Assembly (NCBI RefSeq): GCF_014650335.1
Contig: NZ_BMUT01000013.1
Coordinates: forward strand, 67,507 to 131,506
DNA from: Streptomyces hiroshimensis
GTDB taxonomy: Bacteria > Actinomycetota > Actinomycetes > Streptomycetales > Streptomycetaceae
Length of the DNA: 64,000 nt
Direction: 5' to 3'
Both the position numbers and the translations under genes were made by a program. Each line of letters starts with the position of its first letter. The first letter of the stretch is position 1. A model generated the notes under the pieces. That model searched no databases. It was not told where the DNA came from and saw nothing but the letters and a program-made list of their open reading frames with translations. Below, piece after piece: positions 8,463 to 15,350 of this stretch.

Positions 8463-9689
8463 GTGACCGCACCACAGGCGCCCATGACCGGCGACGCTCC
8501 GCGCGAGGAGCCGCTTCCGCACTATCCCTTCAGCACCGAGGGCGACCGTCTCGCCCCCGAGCTCGCCGAGCTGCGCGGCCGCTGCCCCGTGGCCCGCGTC
8601 AGCACCAACTCCGGCGGCGAGGCGTGGCTGGTCACCGGCTACGAGCTGACCCAGCACGTGCTGCGGGACCGGGCGTTCGCGCGCTCCGTGCTGGCCGAGG
8701 CCGACAGCCCCGCGCAGGACGCCCCGATCCTGGCGCCCGAGCTGATGGACGCCATGAACCACCTGCAGAAGGCCGGGCTGCGCGACGAGGTGCTCCGGGC
8801 GCTCGGCCGCAACCAGCCGGAGCTCCCCGCCGACTGGGTCGCCGGCATCACCCGTGAAGGCCTGGACGCGATGGTCCGGGAGGGTTCTCCGGGCGATCTG
8901 CAGCGGCACTTCGCGGAGTGGGTCGCCGCGCAGTGCATGTGCCGGCTGCTCGGCCTGCCCTTCGCGGACCGCGAGTGGCTGGCCCGGCGGGCCGACGTGG
9001 ACCTGACGATGGTCACGTACACGCAGGAGGAGCTCGCCTGCAACTGGGAGGAGATCCGCCTCTACATGCAGGAGTACATGGCCGGCCGCCGCCGCGGCGA
9101 GCCGCGCGGCCTGGTGGATCGCCTCGCCGACCTCAACGCCGAACACCAGGGGCTGACGGAGCAGCAGCTGTCCAACATCGTCTCGGTGCTGTTCGTCAGC
9201 GGCTACGAGGACTTCGCGAGCTTCCTGGGCGTGGCGGCCGTCAACCTTCTGCAGAGGCCGGAGGTGATGAGCGCGGTGCGGGCCCGCCCGGAGAGCATGC
9301 CGCAGTGCGTGGAGGAACTGCTGCGCTACAGCGTCGTCCTGGGCAACGCCATTCCCCGCTACGTCACCCGGGACACGGAGCTCGGCTCCGCTTCGGTCAG
9401 CGAGGGTGACATGGTCCTGCTGTCCCTGGACGCGGTCAACTTCGACCCGGCCGCGTTCTCCGACCCCGAGACCTTCGACCCGGACCGCTCCCCCAACTCC
9501 CATCTGCGGTTCGGCTACGGCCGTCACCACTGCCCCGGCGCGCATCTGGTCCGCCGCCAGTCCGACACGGCCTTCCGCGTGCTCCTCGACAGCCTGCCCG
9601 GCATCCGCCTCGCGGTACCGGTGGCGGAGGTGCCCTGGCACCCCAACCGGATGGCGATCATGCCTGCCGGGATCCCGGTCACCTGGTGA
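8463..9689 (+). CDS. Cytochrome P450 (second of two), atypical I-helix
   Basis: 408-residue P450 with a GTG start at 8463, 58 bases after the previous P450; AGGAGAG lies 13-20 bases upstream. Heme loop FGYGRHHCPGAH places the thiolate at Cys357; ExxR is in VEELLRY. The I-helix motif reads VSGYEDFA: the acidic residue is kept but the conserved Thr is Asp. Its partner has the reverse pattern, Thr kept and acid lost. Both proteins share the arrangement GY before the motif core and probably arose from a related subfamily acting in one pathway. Last gene of the plus-strand operon, before a strong hairpin. Confidence 0.9.
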   Translation: MTAPQAPMTGDAPREEPLPHYPFSTEGDRLAPELAELRGRCPVARVSTNSGGEAWLVTGYELTQHVLRDRAFARSVLAEADSPAQDAPILAPELMDAMNHLQKAGLRDEVLRALGRNQPELPADWVAGITREGLDAMVREGSPGDLQRHFAEWVAAQCMCRLLGLPFADREWLARRADVDLTMVTYTQEELACNWEEIRLYMQEYMAGRRRGEPRGLVDRLADLNAEHQGLTEQQLSNIVSVLFVSGYEDFASFLGVAAVNLLQRPEVMSAVRARPESMPQCVEELLRYSVVLGNAIPRYVTRDTELGSASVSEGDMVLLSLDAVNFDPAAFSDPETFDPDRSPNSHLRFGYGRHHCPGAHLVRRQSDTAFRVLLDSLPGIRLAVPVAEVPWHPNRMAIMPAGIPVTW

Positions 9690-9716
9690 GATCGCGGTAG
9701 AGGAGTCCGGCCAGGT

Positions 9717-9761
9717 CCGGGCACACGTCGCGGCCCGCTGCCGGCCGCGACGTGTGCCCGG
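9717..9761. terminator. Perfect 18-bp stem between convergent operons
   Basis: CCGGGCACACGTCGCGGC at 9717-9734 is exactly complementary to 9744-9761, with a 9-base loop. It sits between the last P450 gene (+) and the oxygenase gene (-), so it can terminate both operons. Just beyond it CTTCTCGAGT occurs twice (near 9764 and 9778) as a short direct repeat. Confidence 0.85.
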
Positions 9762-9786
9762 CGCTTCTCGAGTGACGCTTCTCGAG

Positions 9787-10497
9787 TCACCAGTACAGGA
9801 GCCAGTTCCCGTCGCACCACACCCCGTGCCCCTGCAGGGTGAGCCGTTCGTCATCGGGGGCGACTCCGGCACTGGGGGCTACCTGGTGAAGCGTGTGACC
9901 GGAGTGGATCACCATCTGCCCGGCCTCGTAAGGGATGTACTGCATGGTGTGGAAGCGCTTCAGGTCGGCGGCGGCCTCGACCCAGCCTTTCTCCAGCGCG
10001 TGACGGAACTCCTCGTAGGTGGCGTCCCAGACGTTCAGGCCTCCGCCGGCGGCCGGGAGCCGGATGGGGAGGGTGAAGGAGAGCAGGCGGCTCAGATCGG
10101 TCCCGGGAGGCCAGGTGAAGGCCTTGTACTGCATGTCGAAGTGGACGGGCGCCTTCGGCTTGGTGAACACCGCGGCGGCCAGCCAGACGTGGAAGCCGGG
10201 CAGGGCGAGGTCCTCGGGGTAGCGGACCGGGGCGCCGAGGTGTTCGCCCAGGAGGTCCGCGAGCCGCGTGTACAGCCCGCCGAAGGATTCCCACAGCAGC
10301 GGCCTGGAGGCACCGGCCCGGTTCCGGTAGTCGCCCTCCTCGGGGTTACCGGCGAGGTCGAGATAGCTGGGCGTGCCCAGGGTGAAGAAGGCGGCGGGCT
10401 CCGCGCCGCGCGGGATCCAGTGCCGGCGCAGGGCGTGCACGGCCTCGCGGACCGCGTCGCTGCCGGCTTCCGTGAGGACGGTCAGGCGGTCAATCAC
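9787..10497 (-). CDS. Fe(II)/2-oxoglutarate-type oxygenase of the KD-repeat operon
   Basis: 236-residue double-stranded beta-helix-type protein. HFD (His119, Asp121) followed by HSGHTLHQ (His201 or His204) makes the 2-His-1-carboxylate iron site, and Arg218 in ERLTLQG fits the 2-oxoglutarate carboxylate anchor. Start is GTG 10497, overlapping the ATP-grasp stop by 8 bases. The open frame continues upstream, but that part is the antisense-like shadow of the ligase. As last gene of the operon it probably hydroxylates the KD-repeat protein (Asp, Lys or Pro side chains are candidates) or a small-molecule partner. It ends in the unusual C-terminus NWLLYW. Fold call good; substrate inferred from context only. 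Confidence 0.75.
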   Translation of the reverse strand: MIDRLTVLTEAGSDAVREAVHALRRHWIPRGAEPAAFFTLGTPSYLDLAGNPEEGDYRNRAGASRPLLWESFGGLYTRLADLLGEHLGAPVRYPEDLALPGFHVWLAAAVFTKPKAPVHFDMQYKAFTWPPGTDLSRLLSFTLPIRLPAAGGGLNVWDATYEEFRHALEKGWVEAAADLKRFHTMQYIPYEAGQMVIHSGHTLHQVAPSAGVAPDDERLTLQGHGVWCDGNWLLYW

Positions 10498-11371
10498 GCG
10501 GGCCTCCCTGGAGCAGTCCGAGGAGCGATGCGGTGATGTCACCGCCGAGCCGCCGGTCGTACCAGTCGTACGCCGGCATCGGGTTGACCTCGAGGCACCA
10601 GTGGGTGCCGTCCTCGGCGACCTTGAAGTCCCAGCCCGCGAAGGACATGCCCAGGTGCGCGGTGTGGCGGACCATCCGCTCGGCGAGCGGCCCGGGCAGC
10701 TCGCAGGGGGTGAACACGGCGTCGGGGTCGGTCCGGTAGTCCACCGCTCCCGAGACGATCTCCTCGGCGTGCACGTGAGCGCCGACGACATGGGCGCGAA
10801 CGTCCTGGCCTTCGACGTAGCGCTGCAGGTGCACCGGCCCCTGCCAGGGGTGGAAGTCCGCGAGGTCGCGCGCCTCGACGAGCCGGCTGTCGGCCCGTAC
10901 GCCGGAGACCGCCTTGACGAGGGTCGGCCCGGCCTCGGCGAAGGCCTGCAGCCTCTGCGGCGAGGAACCGGTGACGCTCTCGGGGACGGTGAACCCGGCC
11001 CGGGTCAGCGTCCATTCGTGCAGCGGTTTGGACCCGTTGTCGGAGTGGATGGAGGGCCGGTTGACGACCAGGCCCGGGATGTGGTCCAGCCAGGCCGTGA
11101 GGGCTGTGGTGAGCCAGCGCCAGTGCAGCGCCCGCCCGCGCTCCTCCTGCAGGGCGGACAGATCGGTGATCCGGCAGTAGTAGGCCCCCTCGGGGTCGAG
11201 GGTGTGGCCGCCGAGCCGTGCCGGGCGGTCTCCGCCCATGGTCAGCTGCCAGTCGCCCTGCTCGGCCGCTTCCCGCAGATCCACGGTCTCCACCTCGACG
11301 CCGCGGGCCCCGGCGCCGGCGGTGAAGTGCTCGATGGTGCGCTCGGAGGCGATTCCGACGGCGTAGATCAT
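10490..11371 (-). CDS. ATP-grasp ligase, RimK/graspetide-cyclase-like
   Basis: 293-residue ATP-grasp enzyme. Visible landmarks are VNRPSIHSDNGSKPL (about 103-117), a central lysine strand LVKAVSG (151-157), the hinge HLQRYVEGQDVRAHVVG (181-197), a DYR signature (211-213) and the metal-binding LEVNPMPAYDWY (260-271). Order and wording resemble RimK-like ligases and the macrocyclases of graspetides (omega-ester/amide peptides), which join Asp/Glu side chains to Ser, Thr or Lys. ATG 11371 overlaps the stop of the preceding gene by ATGA. The neighbouring substrate candidate is almost entirely Lys and Asp/Glu, so side-chain amide formation is plausible. Adding free amino acids to side chains, as RimK does, is the alternative. 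Confidence 0.85.
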   Translation of the reverse strand: MIYAVGIASERTIEHFTAGAGARGVEVETVDLREAAEQGDWQLTMGGDRPARLGGHTLDPEGAYYCRITDLSALQEERGRALHWRWLTTALTAWLDHIPGLVVNRPSIHSDNGSKPLHEWTLTRAGFTVPESVTGSSPQRLQAFAEAGPTLVKAVSGVRADSRLVEARDLADFHPWQGPVHLQRYVEGQDVRAHVVGAHVHAEEIVSGAVDYRTDPDAVFTPCELPGPLAERMVRHTAHLGMSFAGWDFKVAEDGTHWCLEVNPMPAYDWYDRRLGGDITASLLGLLQGGPRD

Positions 11372-12195
11372 GGGAAGAGCACCTTCAGCAGTCGGGGGCC
11401 CAGCCCGAGCCAGACCATGCGCAGCTGTTCCACGTCGGGGAACGGTTCGATCAGGACGGGCTGTGCCCGTGCGAGGTCCGGGGATATCCGCCAGACCACG
11501 GCAGCCAGTTCGAGGCCCAGTCTCGCGACGATGCCGGTGCTGCGTTGCGCAAGGCGGAGCCCGTCGAGCTCGACAGCGCTGCAGGGCCACGCGTGGTCCC
11601 CGAGGACCACGACGTTCTCGAAGAGGGGGTCGGGGTCCGACCATCGCGCACGGTAGGGGCCGAGGCCTCCCGGTCGCTCGGGCCAGGGCCGCGTCGTCCA
11701 CGAGGCCAGGTCCTGCACCCACCACTGCGTGCCCTCTTCCGCTGCGGTCGGGCCGGGCCCGGGAGGCAGCGAGGAGAACACCTCGACGGAGCCTGCGGTC
11801 AGCCCGGCCCGCAGCTCGGTGAGGACCGCGGAGGGCGAGACGCGTGTGCCCAGGCCGCCGGGCGCCGGACGGTTGATCACGGGTGCCGTGGTCAGGGCGG
11901 CGACGGCCCACAGGTGCGCCAGGCACTCGTGGAGATGGAACTCGGCGTCGAAGCTGATCCGCCGCAAGGGAGGGGCGGGCAGCCGGAGCATCATCGGCAG
12001 GGCCGGCTCGACGCCGGCCGCGGAGCCGTCGACGGTGACGGTGAACATCTGCGCGGCGTCGAACACATCGAGGACCGCGGCTTCGTGCCCGCTCTCCACC
12101 ACGAAGTCCCGTACCTCGGCGGCCACCTCGTCGTCGGGGTCGGCGACGATGACCACGCCGGAGAATCCGGGGGGAGGCACCTCAGATGACGACAC
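11368..12195 (-). CDS. Degenerate ATP-grasp-like partner protein
   Basis: 275 residues, GTG start at 12195 with GGAGG four bases upstream; it overlaps the repeat-protein gene by 14 bases and the ligase gene by 4. The N-terminus (VVIVADPDDEVAAEVRDFVV) looks like the pre-ATP-grasp Rossmann domain. PVINRPAPGG matches the NRP step of the neighbouring ligase, and VVVLGDHAWP matches its VVGAHVHA strand. Near the C-terminus VLIEPFPDVEQLRM stands where the ligase has LEVNPMPAYDWY. The ATP-binding lysine strand and metal-binding Asn are not recognisable. I infer a catalytically dead paralogue that pairs with the active ligase or binds the substrate. The homology is read by eye and needs a profile or structure check. 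Confidence 0.6.
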   Translation of the reverse strand: MSSSEVPPPGFSGVVIVADPDDEVAAEVRDFVVESGHEAAVLDVFDAAQMFTVTVDGSAAGVEPALPMMLRLPAPPLRRISFDAEFHLHECLAHLWAVAALTTAPVINRPAPGGLGTRVSPSAVLTELRAGLTAGSVEVFSSLPPGPGPTAAEEGTQWWVQDLASWTTRPWPERPGGLGPYRARWSDPDPLFENVVVLGDHAWPCSAVELDGLRLAQRSTGIVARLGLELAAVVWRISPDLARAQPVLIEPFPDVEQLRMVWLGLGPRLLKVLFP

Positions 12196-12904
12196 CGCGC
12201 CTCCGCAGCAGCCGGTTGATCCGGGAGGCGCGCAGTTCCGCGGCGTCCTCGTGCTCTTCCGTGTGCCCTTCCTCAGGCGATTGCGTCCGGGCCTCGGGGG
12301 CACGCGGCATTCCGGAGGGTGCGGGGCCGGGGGCGAGGAGCTCGGGCCGCTGCCTCACGAAGGCGGCCGGGCCGGGCGGGGACATCGCTCCGTCGAAGCC
12401 GTCCTTCCCGTCCTTGGAGTCTTTTCCGTCCTTGGAGTCCTTGTAGTCCTTGCCGTCTTTGGAGTCCTTGGAATCCTTGTAGTCCTTGTAGTCCTTTGTC
12501 TCCTTCTCCTCCTTCCCGTCTTTCCCGTCCTTGCTGTCTTTCGAGTCCTTGTAGTCCTTCATCTCCTTGCCGTCTTTCCCATCCTTTCCGTCTTTGCTGT
12601 CCTTTGTGTCCTTGTAGTCCTTCGTCTCTTTGGTTTCCTTGCCTTCCTTGGTGTCTTTGCCGTCCTTCATCTCCTTCCCCTCCTTCCCCTCCTTCCCGTC
12701 CTTGTGGTCCTTTGCGTCCTTCCACCACTTCCGCTTCTTCCTCCCCTCCGCCGACGCGGGGCCGGCGGCGGTCGTGCCGGCCTCGTCCGACTCGGGGTAG
12801 GCCCGGCCCGGCTGCGGAGCGCCCCACAAAGTCCCTGTGACGTCACGCCGTTCGGCGGCCGACAGGAAGGGCCGCACCCGTGACTCGTCGACGATCCACG
12901 TCAT
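12182..12904 (-). CDS. KD-triplet repeat protein, candidate RiPP-type precursor/substrate
   Basis: 240 residues in three parts. Residues 1-61 form a leader-like region (starts MTWIVDESRV, ends KKRKWW). Residues 62-169 are 36 consecutive triplets Lys-(Asp/Glu)-X, with X drawn from Gly, Ser, Tyr, Thr, Met, Ala, His and Glu, closed by FDG. Residues 173-240 are a Pro-rich linker and a basic, probably helical tail (RASRINRLLRRRG). No signal peptide, no known domain. It is not collagen-like because Gly is not fixed at every third position. ATG 12904 overlaps the monooxygenase stop by ATGA and is preceded by AAGGTG. It sits between putative modifying enzymes, so I infer it is their substrate: Lys-to-Asp/Glu side-chain crosslinks and hydroxylation are the obvious possibilities. 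Confidence 0.8.
   Translation of the reverse strand: MTWIVDESRVRPFLSAAERRDVTGTLWGAPQPGRAYPESDEAGTTAAGPASAEGRKKRKWWKDAKDHKDGKEGKEGKEMKDGKDTKEGKETKETKDYKDTKDSKDGKDGKDGKEMKDYKDSKDSKDGKDGKEEKETKDYKDYKDSKDSKDGKDYKDSKDGKDSKDGKDGFDGAMSPPGPAAFVRQRPELLAPGPAPSGMPRAPEARTQSPEEGHTEEHEDAAELRASRINRLLRRRGVVI
12398..12721. repeat. 324-bp tandem 9-bp repeat tract coding for KD triplets
   Basis: Degenerate tandem array of 36 nine-base units (AAR GAY/GAR NNN on the minus strand). Lysine is written with both AAG and AAA, and local GC is far below the flanks. Codon mixing breaks up exact identity and may limit slippage, but expansion or contraction between strains is expected. On the plus strand the tract produces a spurious hydrophobic frame rich in Val, Leu and Phe. 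Confidence 0.85.
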
Positions 12905-13845
12905 TGGTTCACCTTTTCTGCGCTTTCCGCGCTGGGCCGGGCCCCGGATCGGTAGAGCCGCAGAGCGGCCGACAGACGTCTTTGAGCGGCACGGTGATGC
13001 GGGTTGAGGTTGAGGATCAGGTGGGAGACACCGAGCGACGCGTACTGCTGCAGTCCCCGGGCCACCGCGTCCGGTGATCCGACCAGGATGTCGGCGCCCG
13101 GCGGACCCTCTTCACCGGGGCCGCCTTCTCCGCCGCCCCGGACATCGACGTTGACGCCGAGTGTGATGCCCAGGGTCGCCGGATCGCGTCCTTCCTGCAG
13201 ACAGCTCTTCCTGACCTTGGCGAGGACCTCCACGGCACCCCGCGGAGAGCCGAACCAGCAGGAGTTCCACAGGTCCGCGTACCGTACGGCCAGCGCGGTC
13301 ATCCGCGGCCGGTGCGCGCCCACCAGGACGGGAGGGCCGCCGGGCCGCGGCCCCCGGGGACGCAGCTCGCCGTCGCTCAGCCGGTGATGGCGACCGGTGA
13401 AATCGGCCCGGCCGGTCCGCAGCAGGGGAACGATGATCTGCAGCGCCTCTTCGAAACGGTCCACCCGGTGGTCGAAGGGGACCCCGAAGGCGTCGAACTC
13501 GGGCTCGTGCCAGCCACTGCCGAGGCCCAGGAGGAGCCGGCCCCCGCTGACCTCGTCGAGTGTCACGGCCATCTTGGCCAGTACCGCGGGATTGCGGAAC
13601 GCGGTGCACATCACCAGCGTGCCGAGTTCGACCCGCTCGGTCGCCTCTGCGAGAGCCGACAGTACGGTCCAGGATTCCCAGATGCCCTCGCTCGTCCCGT
13701 CGGCAGCACGGAACAGCAGATGGTCGAAGACCCATAACGAGTCGAAGCCCGAGTCCTCCGCCTGGAGGGCGAGAGACCTGACCTCCGCGTACGACGGCTG
13801 CCCCCACGGATACTCGGAAAGAGGCAGAACAAGGCCGATTTTCAT
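12901..13845 (-). CDS. Luciferase-like (LLM class) flavin/F420 monooxygenase
   Basis: 314-residue TIM-barrel oxidoreductase of the bacterial luciferase family. It begins MKIGLVLPLSEYPWG and contains FDSLWVFDHLL, the LLLGLGSGWHEPEFDAFG segment typical of F420/FMN-dependent members, and PVLVGAH. The barrel is full length. First gene of the five-gene minus-strand operon; its stop overlaps the start of the KD-repeat gene. In this setting it could oxidise the repeat protein or a small co-substrate. Equally it may be an F420-dependent reductase recruited from general metabolism. FMN versus F420 use cannot be decided by eye. Confidence 0.85.
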   Translation of the reverse strand: MKIGLVLPLSEYPWGQPSYAEVRSLALQAEDSGFDSLWVFDHLLFRAADGTSEGIWESWTVLSALAEATERVELGTLVMCTAFRNPAVLAKMAVTLDEVSGGRLLLGLGSGWHEPEFDAFGVPFDHRVDRFEEALQIIVPLLRTGRADFTGRHHRLSDGELRPRGPRPGGPPVLVGAHRPRMTALAVRYADLWNSCWFGSPRGAVEVLAKVRKSCLQEGRDPATLGITLGVNVDVRGGGEGGPGEEGPPGADILVGSPDAVARGLQQYASLGVSHLILNLNPHHRAAQRRLSAALRLYRSGARPSAESAEKVNQ

Positions 13846-14033
13846 CGCTCCCCCGACGGCTCGTGTCCGCGCCCCACCGAAAGTACACCGTGTGGGCGGA
13901 ACATCACAATGCGTTGACGAGAGGTCGGTGACCAGCGGTCGCAGGCCCGTCGCCAACCAGGTCGGCCGCCCCTCTCGACGTACGGCACAGGACGCGGGGA
14001 TCCTGTCTCCCGAGCAGCGGAGAGGGGCCGGAC

Positions 14034-14171
14034 GTGGGGGACACATCGGATTCGGCCAGGGTTCTGGTACGGGCGGTGGCGCTGTTGTGCGCGCTGTGCG
14101 CGGTAGTCCTGGTGCTGGTGGCGGTCCTGGTCGATGTCGGCGCCGCGAACCGACCGCATGTCTGGATGTGA
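14034..14171 (+). CDS. Possible 45-residue single-pass membrane peptide
   Basis: GTG start preceded by GGAGAGGGG about 8 bases away. It encodes a short polar N-terminus, then an uninterrupted hydrophobic helix (about residues 10-36, Val/Leu/Ala/Cys) and a short tail ending PHVWM. The gene lies 48 bases upstream of the GlxA-type regulator on the same strand and may be its leader gene. The ribosome site and transmembrane helix support it; there is no recognised family, and antisense frames also run through here. Confidence 0.4.
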   Translation: MGDTSDSARVLVRAVALLCALCAVVLVLVAVLVDVGAANRPHVWM

Positions 14172-14219
14172 CAGTAAGCCGTCATTGCAGCCATACGTGG
14201 GGGCGGCCAGGATGGGTGC

Positions 14220-15215
14220 ATGCCCCTTTCGCACCGTGTCGTCATCGCGGTCTTCCCCGATGTCGATCTCCTCGACGTCGCCGGCCCGGCCGAGGTCTTC
14301 GCGCTGGCCAACCGGGAGACCGCAGGCCGCGCCGGCTACCGGGTCCGCCTCGCCGGGCCGGCCGCCGGTGAAGTGCGGACGTCGGCGGGTGTGCGGCTGA
14401 TGGCCGATCTGGCCTTCGAGGAGGTCGGCGGGCGAGTGGACACCCTGCTCGTGCCCGGCGCGGTCGACATGACCGACGACGGCCCCGTGGCCCGGATCGA
14501 CACCGATGTCGTGGCATGGGTGAAGGAGACCGCCGCACACGCCCGGCGGGTGGCGTCGGTGTGTGTGGGCGCGCACGTGCTGGCGGCGGCCGGGCTGCTC
14601 GACGGGAGGACGGCGACCACGCACTGGTCGACCGCGGCCCGGCTCGCCGCCGACCACCCCGCCGTCACGGTCGACCCGGATCCGATCTTCGTCCGGACCG
14701 ACCGCGGGCGGCTGTGGACGGGCGCCGGGATCAGCGCCTGCCTGGACCTCGCGCTCGCCCTGGTGGCCGAGGATCTGGGCGAGGACGTCGCCTTGGCCGT
14801 GGCCCGGCAGCTGGTGATGTACCTCAAGCGGCAGGGCGGGCAGAGTCAGTTCTCCGTGCCGCTCAGCCGGCCCGCCTCCGCCCGCCGCGACATCGACGAG
14901 CTGCGGCTGTGGATCGCCGACCACCTCGACGAGGACCTGTCCGCTGAGGTGCTGGCGGCCCGGATGTGCCTGAGCGAGCGTCACTTCGCCCGCGTCTTCA
15001 AACAGGAGACCGGCGCCAGCCCCGCCGCCTACGTCGAGGCAGCCCGGGTCGAGACGGCCCGGCGCCTGCTGGAGACCACCGACAGCCCGCTCGACCACGT
15101 CGCCGCCGCGGCCGGGCTCGGCTCTGTGGAGACCCTGCACCGGGCGTTCAAACGGCAGCTCGCCACCACCCCCGCCGCCTACCGCCGCCGCTTCCGCACG
15201 CAGGCCACCGCCTGA
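14220..15215 (+). CDS. GlxA-family AraC-type transcriptional regulator
   Basis: 331 residues. The N-terminal DJ-1/PfpI-like domain (about 1-185) contains DLLDVAGPAEVFALANRE and the elbow VASVCVGAHVL with a cysteine at the usual position. The C-terminal double helix-turn-helix of the AraC family (about 225-331) contains MCLSERHFARVFKQETG and RFRTQATA at the end. Members sense small molecules through the DJ-1-like domain and commonly control a neighbouring isochorismatase-fold hydrolase, as here (next gene, same strand, 135 bases on). It probably acts on the intergenic region that carries tandem 13-bp repeats. Confidence 0.9.
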   Translation: MPLSHRVVIAVFPDVDLLDVAGPAEVFALANRETAGRAGYRVRLAGPAAGEVRTSAGVRLMADLAFEEVGGRVDTLLVPGAVDMTDDGPVARIDTDVVAWVKETAAHARRVASVCVGAHVLAAAGLLDGRTATTHWSTAARLAADHPAVTVDPDPIFVRTDRGRLWTGAGISACLDLALALVAEDLGEDVALAVARQLVMYLKRQGGQSQFSVPLSRPASARRDIDELRLWIADHLDEDLSAEVLAARMCLSERHFARVFKQETGASPAAYVEAARVETARRLLETTDSPLDHVAAAAGLGSVETLHRAFKRQLATTPAAYRRRFRTQATA

Positions 15216-15294
15216 CCCCTCCCGTCCCCTCCCGCCCCGTCGATATCCCTCGTACACAGGCACGGCGGACAGCTTCGCCATGCCTCATTTCCCT

Positions 15295-15320
15295 ATTCCC
15301 CTACGGAATTCCCCTACGGA
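15295..15320. promoter_or_regulatory. Tandem 13-bp direct repeats upstream of hydrolase gene
   Basis: ATTCCCCTACGGA occurs twice head-to-tail (15295-15307 and 15308-15320), followed by two partial copies (ATTGCGGA, ATTCCCCT). AraC-family regulators bind direct repeats, so this is a candidate operator for the GlxA-type regulator. It lies 30-55 bases before the GTG of the hydrolase gene. No experimental support. Confidence 0.4.
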
Positions 15321-15350
15321 ATTGCGGAATTCCCCTGTGAAAGGCACCCA

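Noticed and set aside
12398..12721. Collagen-like Gly-X-Y repeat
   Set aside because: Gly is not present at every third position; Lys and an acidic residue are the invariant elements.
11729..12883. A plus-strand frame with long Val/Leu/Phe-rich repeats that looks like a membrane protein
   Set aside because: It is the antisense reading of the KD triplet tract; the minus strand has better starts, ribosome sites and operon overlap.
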